This document shows positions 1-7,855 of a DNA stretch of 9,510 nucleotides, piece after piece (the stretch's first letter is position 1; each line of letters starts with the position of its first letter). Both the position numbers and the translations under genes were made by a program. Location: contig JABJCF010000278.1 in NCBI GenBank assembly GCA_018665625.1, forward strand, positions 1-9,510, written 5' to 3'. Source of the stretch: Nitrospina sp. (GTDB lineage: Bacteria; Nitrospinota; Nitrospinia; Nitrospinales; VA-1). Under the pieces are notes generated by a model. It had not been told where the DNA came from. It saw only the letters and a program-made list of their open reading frames with translations, and searched no databases.

Positions 1-296
1 AAGCCAAACTGCATTAAAATAAGGAGCGAAAAGAAATAAACGCGAAGGGGTTCCTCAGTAGTAATTCTGGTTAAGAAAGCAAGTTGCTTTTCCCTGAATC
101 CCGTATTGACCCACCCTCTCAACACCAAAAGGGTCAATAAAAACATGAATGGGTTGTTCAACCTTGACCCTAAAATGGGGAAGGGGAATTCTGGCCAAAT
201 GCGAGCATGAATAAAAATTATCAACATTGCAATCAGGTCTACCCCGATCAGCAATTTGAATATTAAATCCAGCTTTTTAGATTTTGATGATGACAA
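1..296 (-). CDS. Multi-pass membrane protein, N-terminal part (cut by window edge)
   Basis: An open frame of 98 codons runs from a TTG at 296 off the left end of the window; an in-frame TAA lies a few codons upstream (309-311). The N-terminus is short and basic (SSSKSKK). Hydrophobic segments follow at about residues 11-30, 49-59 and 86-97, separated by short charged loops, so this is probably the start of a polytopic inner-membrane protein. The TTG start is inferred: the only in-frame ATGs fall inside hydrophobic segments, and no clear ribosome binding site precedes the TTG. I recognise no family. The gene lies 144 bases downstream of the M1 peptidase gene on the same strand and could be co-transcribed with it if the intervening hairpin does not terminate. 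Supporting it as real: codon use is sensible, the amphipathic pattern is coherent, and no competing frame is good. Confidence 0.55.
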   Translation of the reverse strand, partial: MSSSKSKKLDLIFKLLIGVDLIAMLIIFIHARIWPEFPFPILGSRLNNPFMFLLTLLVLRGWVNTGFREKQLAFLTRITTEEPLRVYFFSLLILMQFG

Positions 297-357
297 AGTA
301 TTATTTATTTAAATGTTTCTGGCAGTGTTTCATAAACTTAGAATACCAAAGGCTAAC

Positions 358-383
358 AAAAATAATGGGCAGTGGCTAGCCCA
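358..383 (-). terminator. Possible weak intrinsic terminator after the M1 peptidase gene
   Basis: Read on the minus strand, a 5-bp stem TGGGC/GCCCA with an 8-base loop (366-383) is followed by TTATTTTT (358-365). It lies about 60 bases beyond the peptidase stop and before the next minus-strand gene. The stem is short, so it may only attenuate. No folding calculation was done. Confidence 0.35.
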
Positions 384-440
384 CAAATTGTTTTGAAATT
401 ATCAACCCTCTCTAAACCGGAGAGTTCCCCTTCCTTGCTT

Positions 441-2594
441 CTAATTAATACTGTGGGATTTAATATTCAGCAGAGGCGTTTGCGAAGGCAACGAAAAATT
501 TCCTTCTCTAAATATTTTTTGCAAGCTCAAAGGATTTGATGGCCAGACTCCCTTCAGTACGTTTTCTGGCTCACTTCCCTTAAAAACCAAATAACCATAC
601 TTTCCATAATGTGGCAGTTTTCGAATCAAACCCGGAATACCTTCTGCCGAAGCTGCAATAATCCAGGAGACAGACCTTTTATCATTTTTCAAACGAGGTA
701 GAGTAAAAATAAAACTGTGATCTTTATGAGAAAAAAGTCCCTCTTTGAATTTGAAACCATTTTCTTCAAATCCCACACCCAGTTTTCTTAGGTGGGGTAA
801 AAGATTCATTCCAATTTTATTGCCTTTCCCAAAAACCCATAAACTAAGATCAGAATCCAAAGACACCTTAAAGTCTTTCAAATCGGTTTTTTTTATATTT
901 CCTTTTTCAATCAAAGATTGAGCAAATTTGCGATAGCCCTGCAATATTCTCTCATTCTCTTTAACCGGCAATACGATTGCAGCTTCAGCGGCCCCATAGG
1001 TCTGACCGATACTGGAAGGCACTTCTCGTTCATCTAATTTACGGAAAACTTCATTATAAGGGTCCAATCGTACCGCCTGCGGTTGACCCACAATTTTCAG
1101 ATGAAATTTCTGTTTGAGCTTATTCAAAATAAGATAATGAATTTGCGGCAAGCGTTTCCCTTCTTCCCAAATAGCGACTGGCAGCTTGAGTTTATACGCA
1201 GGTGCTGTTTGACTTACCTCAATAAAAAAGTCATATCGGCCCTTGGCGGGAACATACGAAGCGCCCTCTAACTCAAACTCCGGAGTGCCCTTGCGTTGAA
1301 TCCATTGCTCAAAAAACCAATCGAGACTATTTCCCGAGACAGACTCAAAGACTTCCTTTAACTCCGTGTACCCCGCATACCGGAATTTATAGTTCTGATA
1401 ATACTTTCTTAGTCCTTTTTTAAAATCCCTTTCCCCAAGTTCCATTCGAAGCATATGAAATACCATCAATAGTTTTCCATATCCAATGGCCTGAGAAGCC
1501 ATACTGTCGCGAAAAGAAAATTCCTCTAATGAAATTTCGTTGGATTCATTAACATAGCTCAGGTATTTCATCATTTCCTGAAAACGATATTGCGATCCTT
1601 TGCCTTTTGCCTCCAATAGAAAATGATCCGCAAGATAAGCGGTCAATCCCTCTGACCAATTGCCAACATTCGGGTCCGCAAATACTCCATTTCCCCACCA
1701 GTTATGCAAAATTTCGTGAGGATAAGAGGAATGAAGGATGAAAGGAAATCGTATGATGCGCGACCCCATTAAAGTAAAGGAAGGCATTCCCAAACCCGTT
1801 TGCCTGGCATTTTCCACCAGCGCAAACTTGGAGTAAGGATAAGGCCCTAAAAACCGGCTATATAAATCGATGTAATATTTTGCAGTTTGGATATATCTGT
1901 TTGCAAGGTTGGACTCGTCTTGCAACAGAAACGCATATAAGGAAATATTTCCATGTTTTTCTTCATAAACACTAAACCGATTAGCGATTAAAAATATTTG
2001 CTCAGAGGGAAAGTTCGAATTCCATCGAACTACTCTTCGGCCCTTTGCCGTTTTTAACTTTTCACGTTTCCCCTGACTCACTGACTCCCAGGGGTCTGGC
2101 AATGAAACTTCCATATCAAAAGTCACAGTACTGTTTTTGGATATGAAAACGGGGTAAAAATAATCTGAACCAGAAAAAACAAATCCCTCTGACTTCGAAG
2201 AGTTCCCAGTTGATTCCTTTGAGTCAACAAGAAGCCCTGAATAATCCAAGGCAACAACAATTTTGTCCGGGCAGCTTTCTCTGGTGTTTTTTTGGATTAT
2301 TAATTTTTGAAGATGCGGTTTACCTACAGCGGGGTTTTCTTTGAATACTATCCAACCAGGAGAAATTTTATTTCTATCCAATTTCATCCCAGCATGCAGA
2401 TAAAAGCTGTAAGAATAACAACTGGACCCTCTTGTCAGAATAGAAACTTCATCCTTAATTTTCACCCTGGAAGATGAGGGTTCAAATTCAATCTTAAGCT
2501 GGTGATAAACGGTTTCCGAAGCAAAAGCAGCATTCCCTGCCACCAGCGACTGAAACAAAACACAGTTTAGAATCAACTTCAAAAAACCAAACAC
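441..2594 (-). CDS. Exported M1-family-like zinc metallopeptidase with extra C-terminal domain
   Basis: A 717-residue product with a likely signal peptide (about residues 1-26, ending near AFA-SE), so it should act in the periplasm or outside the cell. Residues about 27-210 resemble the beta-rich N-terminal part of M1 peptidases. The gluzincin core has HEILH at 293-297 and the third zinc ligand in NWSEGLTAY at E315. A tyrosine at 372 (IGYGKLLMVFHML) matches the catalytic Tyr position. The usual GAMEN exopeptidase motif is replaced by GLGMPSFTLMG near 267-277. The spacing from HExxH to the second Glu is 17 residues, against 18 in PepN-type enzymes. Aminopeptidase activity is therefore uncertain, although the zinc site is intact. 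Residues from about 530 to 717 form an additional region I cannot assign. The start is GTG at 2594, supported by GGAAGG six bases upstream. It is the third gene of the minus-strand block, 37 bases after the NusG II gene. Confidence 0.88.
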   Translation of the reverse strand: MFGFLKLILNCVLFQSLVAGNAAFASETVYHQLKIEFEPSSSRVKIKDEVSILTRGSSCYSYSFYLHAGMKLDRNKISPGWIVFKENPAVGKPHLQKLIIQKNTRESCPDKIVVALDYSGLLVDSKESTGNSSKSEGFVFSGSDYFYPVFISKNSTVTFDMEVSLPDPWESVSQGKREKLKTAKGRRVVRWNSNFPSEQIFLIANRFSVYEEKHGNISLYAFLLQDESNLANRYIQTAKYYIDLYSRFLGPYPYSKFALVENARQTGLGMPSFTLMGSRIIRFPFILHSSYPHEILHNWWGNGVFADPNVGNWSEGLTAYLADHFLLEAKGKGSQYRFQEMMKYLSYVNESNEISLEEFSFRDSMASQAIGYGKLLMVFHMLRMELGERDFKKGLRKYYQNYKFRYAGYTELKEVFESVSGNSLDWFFEQWIQRKGTPEFELEGASYVPAKGRYDFFIEVSQTAPAYKLKLPVAIWEEGKRLPQIHYLILNKLKQKFHLKIVGQPQAVRLDPYNEVFRKLDEREVPSSIGQTYGAAEAAIVLPVKENERILQGYRKFAQSLIEKGNIKKTDLKDFKVSLDSDLSLWVFGKGNKIGMNLLPHLRKLGVGFEENGFKFKEGLFSHKDHSFIFTLPRLKNDKRSVSWIIAASAEGIPGLIRKLPHYGKYGYLVFKGSEPENVLKGVWPSNPLSLQKIFREGNFSLPSQTPLLNIKSHSIN

Positions 2595-2600
2595 ATTTTG

Positions 2601-2606
2601 CCTTCC
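2601..2606 (-). promoter_or_regulatory. Ribosome binding site that selects the GTG start of the M1 peptidase
   Basis: GGAAGG on the minus strand ends six bases before the GTG at 2594. An ATG two bases upstream (2594-2596) is in another frame, so this spacing and the signal peptide that follows support GTG as the start. Confidence 0.6.
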
Positions 2607-2631
2607 ATAAAAAACTGAATCTAAAAAAACT

Positions 2632-3012
2632 TCAACTCACCACCGCATCCAACCCACGCTGTGAATTTCCCTCAACCCTCACCACCACCTTATTGGGCAA
2701 ACAAACCGAGATTCGATCTGCATATTGGATATAGCCCGATTTAATGCAAACTTTCAATTTACAAGGGGAACGTAAAATTCGCGCTTTACCCCCTTTTATC
2801 TCAACTTCGGTCGTTCCCAAAGGGCCCTTAACATGTGTGACTCGGTCTTTCGACAATGCGTAACGAGCAACTTTTTTTTGATCGACCTCAATCACAATCC
2901 AACTGCCTTGGCTCATTCCCGAACCAAAGTAATAAAAAAGTCCAGCGTTGAACAAAACACAAAGACCTATCAAAATTTTATCCCCAACACTTAATTTTAG
3001 GAGAGGATTCAT
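2632..3012 (-). CDS. NusG domain II-containing membrane-anchored protein
   Basis: A 126-residue protein from the ATG at 3012. One hydrophobic segment at about residues 12-30 follows the short DK-containing N-terminus and would anchor it in the inner membrane. The rest should be outside the cytoplasm. The soluble part has the pattern of the NusG_II family (formerly DUF1312): a beta-rich region, SPCKLKVC at about 82-89, then a glycine turn, and ISVCLPNKVVVRVEG at about 101-115. The function of this family is not established. Members often sit near FMN-transferase, Rnf or prenyl-synthase genes, and none of those is visible here. The ATG overlaps the stop of the preceding gene as ATGA, which suggests translational coupling. 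A GTG at 3021 is a possible longer start adding three residues, with no better binding site. Cysteines at 84, 89 and 104 could form disulfides; this is inference. Confidence 0.85.
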   Translation of the reverse strand: MNPLLKLSVGDKILIGLCVLFNAGLFYYFGSGMSQGSWIVIEVDQKKVARYALSKDRVTHVKGPLGTTEVEIKGGKARILRSPCKLKVCIKSGYIQYADRISVCLPNKVVVRVEGNSQRGLDAVVS

Positions 3013-5636
3013 TTTTGCCACATTGCACCATCAAGATGGACTGACGACTTCTGGTAGGTATCAAAATAAGCATCCAAAGCATCCAAACCCGCAAAATAAT
3101 TTCGCGTGGCAAAAGCCTCCGTCCCTGGTCCGTTATAGCGGCGCGAAAATACTCCCAGCCGTTGTGCAGTCCTTATTTTAAAATTACGGTCAAACAATTC
3201 TTGCTCACTATCTTCCAATCCCATTACAGGAGGTTTTTGATTTATTCGATGTCGCAACATATTTAAAAAACTTTCGTCCGTTTCCCATTTCATGGAAGGC
3301 AACAAGGATACTCGGGAAAATTCTAATATGGGTTTATCATCCGAAATCACTTCGGCCCCTTCCAGAAAAGCCGAAAGCTGATTGCCATCGGTAATGAAAA
3401 AATCAGCAAAATCCAAAAAGGACATCACTTTCATTTCTTCTGCCACCTTTTTAATTTCTGGGCTTTCTAATCTCGCATCAAAAATATTTTTATCAATAAA
3501 TACTTTCTCACGTGAGCCAATCAAAAGCACAATGCGAGTTAAAAAACTGTTCCATATTGAAGTTTCTGGAAACACATTTTTAAACGTGCTCGCAATAGAC
3601 CGTGCATCCTCCCGCCCCACTAAATGCAATGGAAGCCATTGCACTAAAATCCCATCCTCTTTCAAGTGGTTCAAGGCCAGCTCATAAAACTCTTTGGAAT
3701 ACAGGCTCACAACACCTGCCTGCAAAGGCGACATCGGCTCCATGATGATGACATCATAGCGGGTCTTTGACCATCTCAAAAAAGCCCGACCATCCTGTAT
3801 AAACATTTGTGTGTTGGGTCGCTGTAATACATCGTGATTCCAATCAGTAAACCATTTGGAAAACTTTAATACATTCTTATCGATCTCTACCCCGTGAACA
3901 TTTGCACCAGGAAATAAGGAAGCAATGCCTAATGTATTGCCGGTACCAAATCCTATAACCAAAACATTTTTCGGGGAAGGGTGAAGAGCCATCGGCACAA
4001 ACCCCATAGCCTGCATATAAGTGCTTCCAGAAAAAGAGCGCGAAACTGTCGCTGTGCTAAAACCATCCAGATAAATCGTTCGCGCACCCGACTCCTTATC
4101 TTCCACGACACTAATGGTTGAAAATTCACCTTCCTTATAGTCTAGTAGCCGAACCCTGTCTTGTGGAACATTGATCTCCAGCCGAGCAAGATTATTTACC
4201 CCGGATTTTCCAGTTTCAATTTTCGGGACAAAAATCAATTTCCCCACAATTAAAAGAACAAGAGTAAGACTCATTGAAACAGCGATGAAAGCAGGCTTCT
4301 GGTTTCGAAATTTGGATAAAACGAAAATCCCGAACAATATTAAAATAGAATAAATAATATATATGGACAGTCGGATTCCAAAGAGGGGGATAAATACGAA
4401 CGGTGTAAGTATCGTCCCAAAGACTCCACCCAGAGTGTTTATTGAATAAACATTTCCAATCGCCCTACTGACGGCCCCCATATTTAACGAGTAAATTTGA
4501 TTGGCGAGCGGAAACAGCAACCCAAAACCAAAGGTAGGAACAAACATCAACCCAAAAGCAAAAAGAAATCTTATAAAGAGGGTTTCTTCCGGCGAGCTTT
4601 CCAAACTATAAAAATACCGATCGGCCAGCGAGGTCCATTCCGTTAAATTTTCCAGCAAGGGAAGGATGCCTATACAGACAAGACCAATCGCAATCTCAAT
4701 CAGAATAAATTTTTGAATCAAATTGGTTTCACCCAGCAATCTCCTGGAAACCAGGCTTCCAAACGCAATTCCTGATAGAAATGTAGCTAGAATCAACGCA
4801 AAAGAAAAAAGCGTTGTTCCCATTGGGAACACCAGAATTCTCGTCCAGAGAATTTCACTGGAAAGAGACGCCATCCCAGAATAGGCAAACATCACAAAAA
4901 TTAAGAAGCTTATATTTAACGTGGGTTCTTCCGCAGAAGATTTTGTTTCTTTCGTTATAGTCGAAGACTTTTGAAACCCCTCCTGACTTAAGAAACGTCT
5001 TAAAACAAAACACACAAGAAAAACCAGAGCATTGAGCAGAACTCCAATCCCAATGGCTCCCTGAACACCCCACATCTTAATCGCGATAAACTGGGTAAAA
5101 AGGCAGCCAAAAACTGCGCCCATCGTATTCCAGCCGTATAAATACGACAATCGGGAAAAAACTTGATCCCTTTCGTTGCCCACCGCCCAGCAACCCACCA
5201 AAGGAAGCGTCGCCCCCATTAATAGGGTAGCTGGAAGCATCAAAAATGTTCCAAGCACGAATTCCATGACATGCAATCCCAGCCCAGCCTGCCCATTGGC
5301 GGGTAATATCAGGGGATAGATTTGTTCTAACAATTCCAATCCCAAGGGGAAAAACAAAGCATATAAACCTATTAGCCCTTCAAAAATGCCATACCATAGA
5401 ATCAGTCGCCTCGACACACCCACTCTGGCAATTATTCTTCCCATTAACCAGGCCCCGCCGGCCAGCCCCAGCATGAAAGCGCATAAAACAGCACTCAAAG
5501 CATATAAAGTGGCGCCAAAAACCAGGGTCAGATAACGAAACCAGATCAGCTCATAAACCAGGGTCGCCATACCCGAAGCAAACAGGCAACTATAGGCAAT
5601 TAAATTTAATTTAAAATTTGAAGTCTTTGAAGTCAT
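3009..5636 (-). CDS. MFS-like membrane domain fused to spermidine synthase-like domain
   Basis: An 875-residue fusion. Residues about 10-470 carry many transmembrane helices in two related halves. The first begins SGMATLVYELIWFRYL (21-36) and the second SGMASLSSEILWTRIL (253-268), each followed by a similar glycine-rich helix. Residues about 490-710 form a Rossmann methyltransferase-like domain related to polyamine aminopropyltransferases: nucleotide loop GFGTGNTLG (562-570), acidic E584 in VEID, DGRAFL (615-620) and an SLYSKEFY block (644-651). A C-terminal DDKPILEF motif (766-773) is typical of this fusion family. The catalytic DxxDP-type motif is EPMSP (633-637) and the polyamine-binding LDGxxQ is LDGFST, so true spermidine synthase activity is doubtful although cofactor binding looks intact. 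The role is unknown. The ATG at 5636 has only a weak AGG four bases upstream, with GGGAG further away. It is the first gene of the minus-strand block. Confidence 0.9.
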   Translation of the reverse strand: MTSKTSNFKLNLIAYSCLFASGMATLVYELIWFRYLTLVFGATLYALSAVLCAFMLGLAGGAWLMGRIIARVGVSRRLILWYGIFEGLIGLYALFFPLGLELLEQIYPLILPANGQAGLGLHVMEFVLGTFLMLPATLLMGATLPLVGCWAVGNERDQVFSRLSYLYGWNTMGAVFGCLFTQFIAIKMWGVQGAIGIGVLLNALVFLVCFVLRRFLSQEGFQKSSTITKETKSSAEEPTLNISFLIFVMFAYSGMASLSSEILWTRILVFPMGTTLFSFALILATFLSGIAFGSLVSRRLLGETNLIQKFILIEIAIGLVCIGILPLLENLTEWTSLADRYFYSLESSPEETLFIRFLFAFGLMFVPTFGFGLLFPLANQIYSLNMGAVSRAIGNVYSINTLGGVFGTILTPFVFIPLFGIRLSIYIIYSILILFGIFVLSKFRNQKPAFIAVSMSLTLVLLIVGKLIFVPKIETGKSGVNNLARLEINVPQDRVRLLDYKEGEFSTISVVEDKESGARTIYLDGFSTATVSRSFSGSTYMQAMGFVPMALHPSPKNVLVIGFGTGNTLGIASLFPGANVHGVEIDKNVLKFSKWFTDWNHDVLQRPNTQMFIQDGRAFLRWSKTRYDVIIMEPMSPLQAGVVSLYSKEFYELALNHLKEDGILVQWLPLHLVGREDARSIASTFKNVFPETSIWNSFLTRIVLLIGSREKVFIDKNIFDARLESPEIKKVAEEMKVMSFLDFADFFITDGNQLSAFLEGAEVISDDKPILEFSRVSLLPSMKWETDESFLNMLRHRINQKPPVMGLEDSEQELFDRNFKIRTAQRLGVFSRRYNGPGTEAFATRNYFAGLDALDAYFDTYQKSSVHLDGAMWQK

Positions 5637-5646
5637 AGAACCTAGG

Positions 5647-5675
5647 ATTCTCCCACAGCCTTACCAAGCAGTCAA
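5647..5675 (-). promoter_or_regulatory. Candidate promoter for the minus-strand block
   Basis: On the minus strand, TTGACT (5670-5675) and GAGAAT (5647-5652) are separated by 17 bases. The -10 ends only 10 bases before the ATG at 5636, which would give an almost leaderless transcript. The match is moderate and could be chance in AT-rich DNA. Confidence 0.25.
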
Positions 5676-5684
5676 TTTGAGGTA

Positions 5685-5713
5685 TTGCAACTCAATTTCA
5701 TGAATGATATCCT
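5685..5713 (+). promoter_or_regulatory. Candidate promoter for the isomerase gene
   Basis: TTGCAA (5685-5690) and TATCCT (5708-5713) are 17 bases apart, each matching four of six consensus positions. The predicted start would leave a leader of about 35 bases before the ATG at 5756. The site lies in the only gap between the divergent genes, so some promoter must be nearby. Confidence 0.3.
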
Positions 5714-5755
5714 CACCACAATTTAGCTTTACTAACATTTTAAAAGTTGACCTTT

Positions 5756-6793
5756 ATGAAGATTCGTTTCAGCATTATTTATTCGGCATTATTTCTTAGC
5801 TTGGTTTTAACATCCGCCTTCCCTTTGGCAATTACGGCACAAACACGCCCAACACCCAAGCTTAAAATCGAAATCCCTAAACTGGTGGCCCGTGTAAACG
5901 GTGTTGAAATTGAATCCAAATATATTGAGTTCCGCTTGAATCAGATATCCAGAAAAGTAAACCGCCCTCTTACGGTGCAAGAAAAAACCAGCATCGTTAA
6001 AGATTTGATCGAAAAAGAAGTGGTTCGCGAGTTGGTCAATCAGCAAGGAAAAAAAGAAAACTTAGAAATAGATAACGAATTAATCGAAAAAGAGCTGGCC
6101 GCGCTTCGCGCCACCTACTCTTCCGAAGAAGAGTTCAATACTGCTTTGACCGCACGAAACATTAATTTGGAAGACATAAAAAAGTCAATGCAAATTGACA
6201 TCAATGCTCGCCAGTTGCTCAATGAGCAGATAAAAGGAAAAATAACTATCGCTGATAATGAAGTAAAAAAATACTACGACGATAACAAACCAAAATTTGT
6301 GCGACCCGAGGCCTATCACACACGCCACATTCTTGCCGCATATTTTCCACCTGAGGCGTTGCGAAACCAAACTATTAAAGAGTTGCAAAAAAACAAAGAG
6401 TATTTTGCACGCTTAGCCGAAGAAAAAATCGACAAAGTAGTCGATGAACTGAAAAAAGGGGCCGACTTTGAAGAACTGGCAAAAACCCATTCCGATGACG
6501 AATCATCCCGGGATAACGGAGGAGATCTGGATTTTATTTACAAAGGGGTCTTCGAAGCCAGTTTCGATGAAGCCGCAGGGAAATTAAAACCCGGAGAAAC
6601 CTCAGGAAAGATACAAACCCGGTTTGGATTTCATGTCATTCAACTCATCGATAAAAAACCTTCTGAAACTGCAACTTTTGATGAAATGAAACCTGGCATT
6701 CAAAAGCACCTTTTTATGGAAGAAGCAAAAAAGCAAGTAGCAGCTTATGTTGAAAAACTGCGGCAAACAGCAAAAATTGAAACATTTTTTTAA
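5756..6793 (+). CDS. Exported SurA/PpiC-type peptidyl-prolyl cis-trans isomerase
   Basis: A 345-residue parvulin-type isomerase with chaperone architecture. A signal peptide spans about residues 1-28 (basic start, hydrophobic core, end near ITAQT), so it should be periplasmic and assist folding of exported or outer-membrane proteins. A SurA-N-like helical domain covers about 40-180, opening with LVARVNGVEIESKYI. The rotamase domain covers about 185-300: YHTRHIL, GADFEELAKTHSDDESS, GGDLDF, and FGFHVIQLIDKKP. These are the conserved parvulin blocks, including both histidines. Between RHIL and GADF there are about 43 residues, longer than in minimal parvulins, predicted as charged helix. A short helical tail follows (298-345). 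The ATG at 5756 is preferred over a TTG nine bases upstream because the signal peptide begins cleanly there; no strong binding site is seen. The gene is single, divergent from the block at 3009-5636 and convergent with the TRAP genes. Confidence 0.9.
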   Translation: MKIRFSIIYSALFLSLVLTSAFPLAITAQTRPTPKLKIEIPKLVARVNGVEIESKYIEFRLNQISRKVNRPLTVQEKTSIVKDLIEKEVVRELVNQQGKKENLEIDNELIEKELAALRATYSSEEEFNTALTARNINLEDIKKSMQIDINARQLLNEQIKGKITIADNEVKKYYDDNKPKFVRPEAYHTRHILAAYFPPEALRNQTIKELQKNKEYFARLAEEKIDKVVDELKKGADFEELAKTHSDDESSRDNGGDLDFIYKGVFEASFDEAAGKLKPGETSGKIQTRFGFHVIQLIDKKPSETATFDEMKPGIQKHLFMEEAKKQVAAYVEKLRQTAKIETFF

Positions 6794-6826
6794 AGGTCAG
6801 GCCAAAAAGAAATTACTTTTCACCTA

Positions 6827-7855
6827 TCACCTAACCTCGCTCAAATGCTTCAGCACCTTGTTTAAAAGTTCTGGCGAAAACATCTTCCCACTTAAGTTTT
6901 TTCTGGCAGCTTCGCCCGCTTGCTGAAACTTTTTTAAAGCTGCGGGTTCCGGCTCAGAAGTCCATTTTATCCCATTATTTTCTAAAACTTTTTCGGCCTT
7001 TAGATTGTCGCTTTGGATAACAGCCACCAACTCTTTCATACATTCTGCGCCAATCTTTCTTACAGTCTCCTGATAAGCAGGAGGAAGTTTTTTAAACTTT
7101 CTTTTTGATATCAACACCCCCCCCGTGGCATAACCCATTCGTAATCGAGTTATATGTTTCACTTTTGTGAACCATTGCAAAACCAGCGCTCCTTGAGTCG
7201 AAGAATAAACGGTATCTACCATACCCGTTTGCAACGACAGCAAAACGTCTGTGATTGAGAGTGGAATGGGCTGAACATTCATTCCCTCATAAGCTTTTTC
7301 CACCAGAGGGTCGCCTTCCCACAACCAAGGTTTAGAAGCCTGCAAATCGTCAACAGTATGGATAACTTTTTGTGATAAAAAATGCACCCATCCCACCGGA
7401 ACCCAACCTAAAAGAATGTAGCCTTTTTCTTCAAAACGCTTTACGAAATAATCGTTCATTGATTGATAAATATGTTCAACTTCCTGATCCGATTGAAAAA
7501 GAAACGGCAGATCCAAAACCCTGACTTCAGGAAGAATCGCCCCGAGACCCACCCCAGTGAACCCCGCTCCATGCAATTGTCCTATTCGCATTTTTCGTAT
7601 GACATCTTTTTCATCGCCCGAAACTCCTCCCGGATAAAACTTAAAATCAACATTTCCATCCGTGGCTTTTTTTATCTTTTTAGACAACCCACGCATTGAT
7701 TTCATCCATGAGGAACCTTCGGGAGCCAATGTGGCAAACTTAATTACATGCTTTTTCTCCGCATAGACGCTTGAAGTAAAACCCAGTAGAATAATAGTTG
7801 CAGCCAAAAACAAACCGCTAAATTTATACAAAAATCCTTTAAAACAGATCATCAT
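6827..7855 (-). CDS. TRAP transporter solute-binding protein, DctP family (TatP-like)
   Basis: A 342-residue periplasmic binding protein with a cleavable signal peptide (about 1-32, SVYA-EKK, no lipobox cysteine). The family pattern is clear: IKFATLAPEGSSW (38-50), FYPGGVSGDEKDVIRKMRIGQ (74-93), VLDLPFLF (113-120), PIPLSITDVLLSLQTGMVD (196-214), and a KLPPAYQE helix (256-263). It would deliver a solute to a TRAP permease in the inner membrane. The region that normally reads GFR is GWVHFL (155-160), and the next conserved arginine position, usually KxR, reads KPWLWE (175-180). The carboxylate-binding arginines therefore appear absent, and the ligand may be neutral or hydrophobic. The start is ATG at 7855, or ATG at 7852, for which the AGGA at 7860-7863 is better spaced. 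It overlaps the upstream TatT-like gene by 17 bases, so the two are probably translated together. No permease gene is in the window. Confidence 0.88.
   Translation of the reverse strand: MMICFKGFLYKFSGLFLAATIILLGFTSSVYAEKKHVIKFATLAPEGSSWMKSMRGLSKKIKKATDGNVDFKFYPGGVSGDEKDVIRKMRIGQLHGAGFTGVGLGAILPEVRVLDLPFLFQSDQEVEHIYQSMNDYFVKRFEEKGYILLGWVPVGWVHFLSQKVIHTVDDLQASKPWLWEGDPLVEKAYEGMNVQPIPLSITDVLLSLQTGMVDTVYSSTQGALVLQWFTKVKHITRLRMGYATGGVLISKRKFKKLPPAYQETVRKIGAECMKELVAVIQSDNLKAEKVLENNGIKWTSEPEPAALKKFQQAGEAARKNLSGKMFSPELLNKVLKHLSEVR

Noticed and set aside
404..426. Inverted repeat CTCTC/GAGAG just after the peptidase stop.
   Set aside because: A five-pair stem with no T run following on the minus strand; probably chance.
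3009..5636. Genuine spermidine synthase (speE).
   Set aside because: The catalytic and polyamine-binding residues are changed and the domain is fused to a large membrane region, so the symbol is not given.
5677..5695. Dyad TTGAG-N9-CTCAA in the divergent promoter region as an operator.
   Set aside because: Only five matching bases per arm and no regulator gene nearby; expected by chance in AT-rich DNA.
5747..5755. TTG start nine bases before the isomerase ATG.
   Set aside because: The ATG at 5756 gives a normal signal peptide, and the TTG has no binding site.
6794..6826. A/T-rich inverted repeat AAAAG/CTTTT between the convergent genes as a two-way terminator.
   Set aside because: The stem is only five A/T-rich pairs with no GC core or clear U tract, so it is not convincing.
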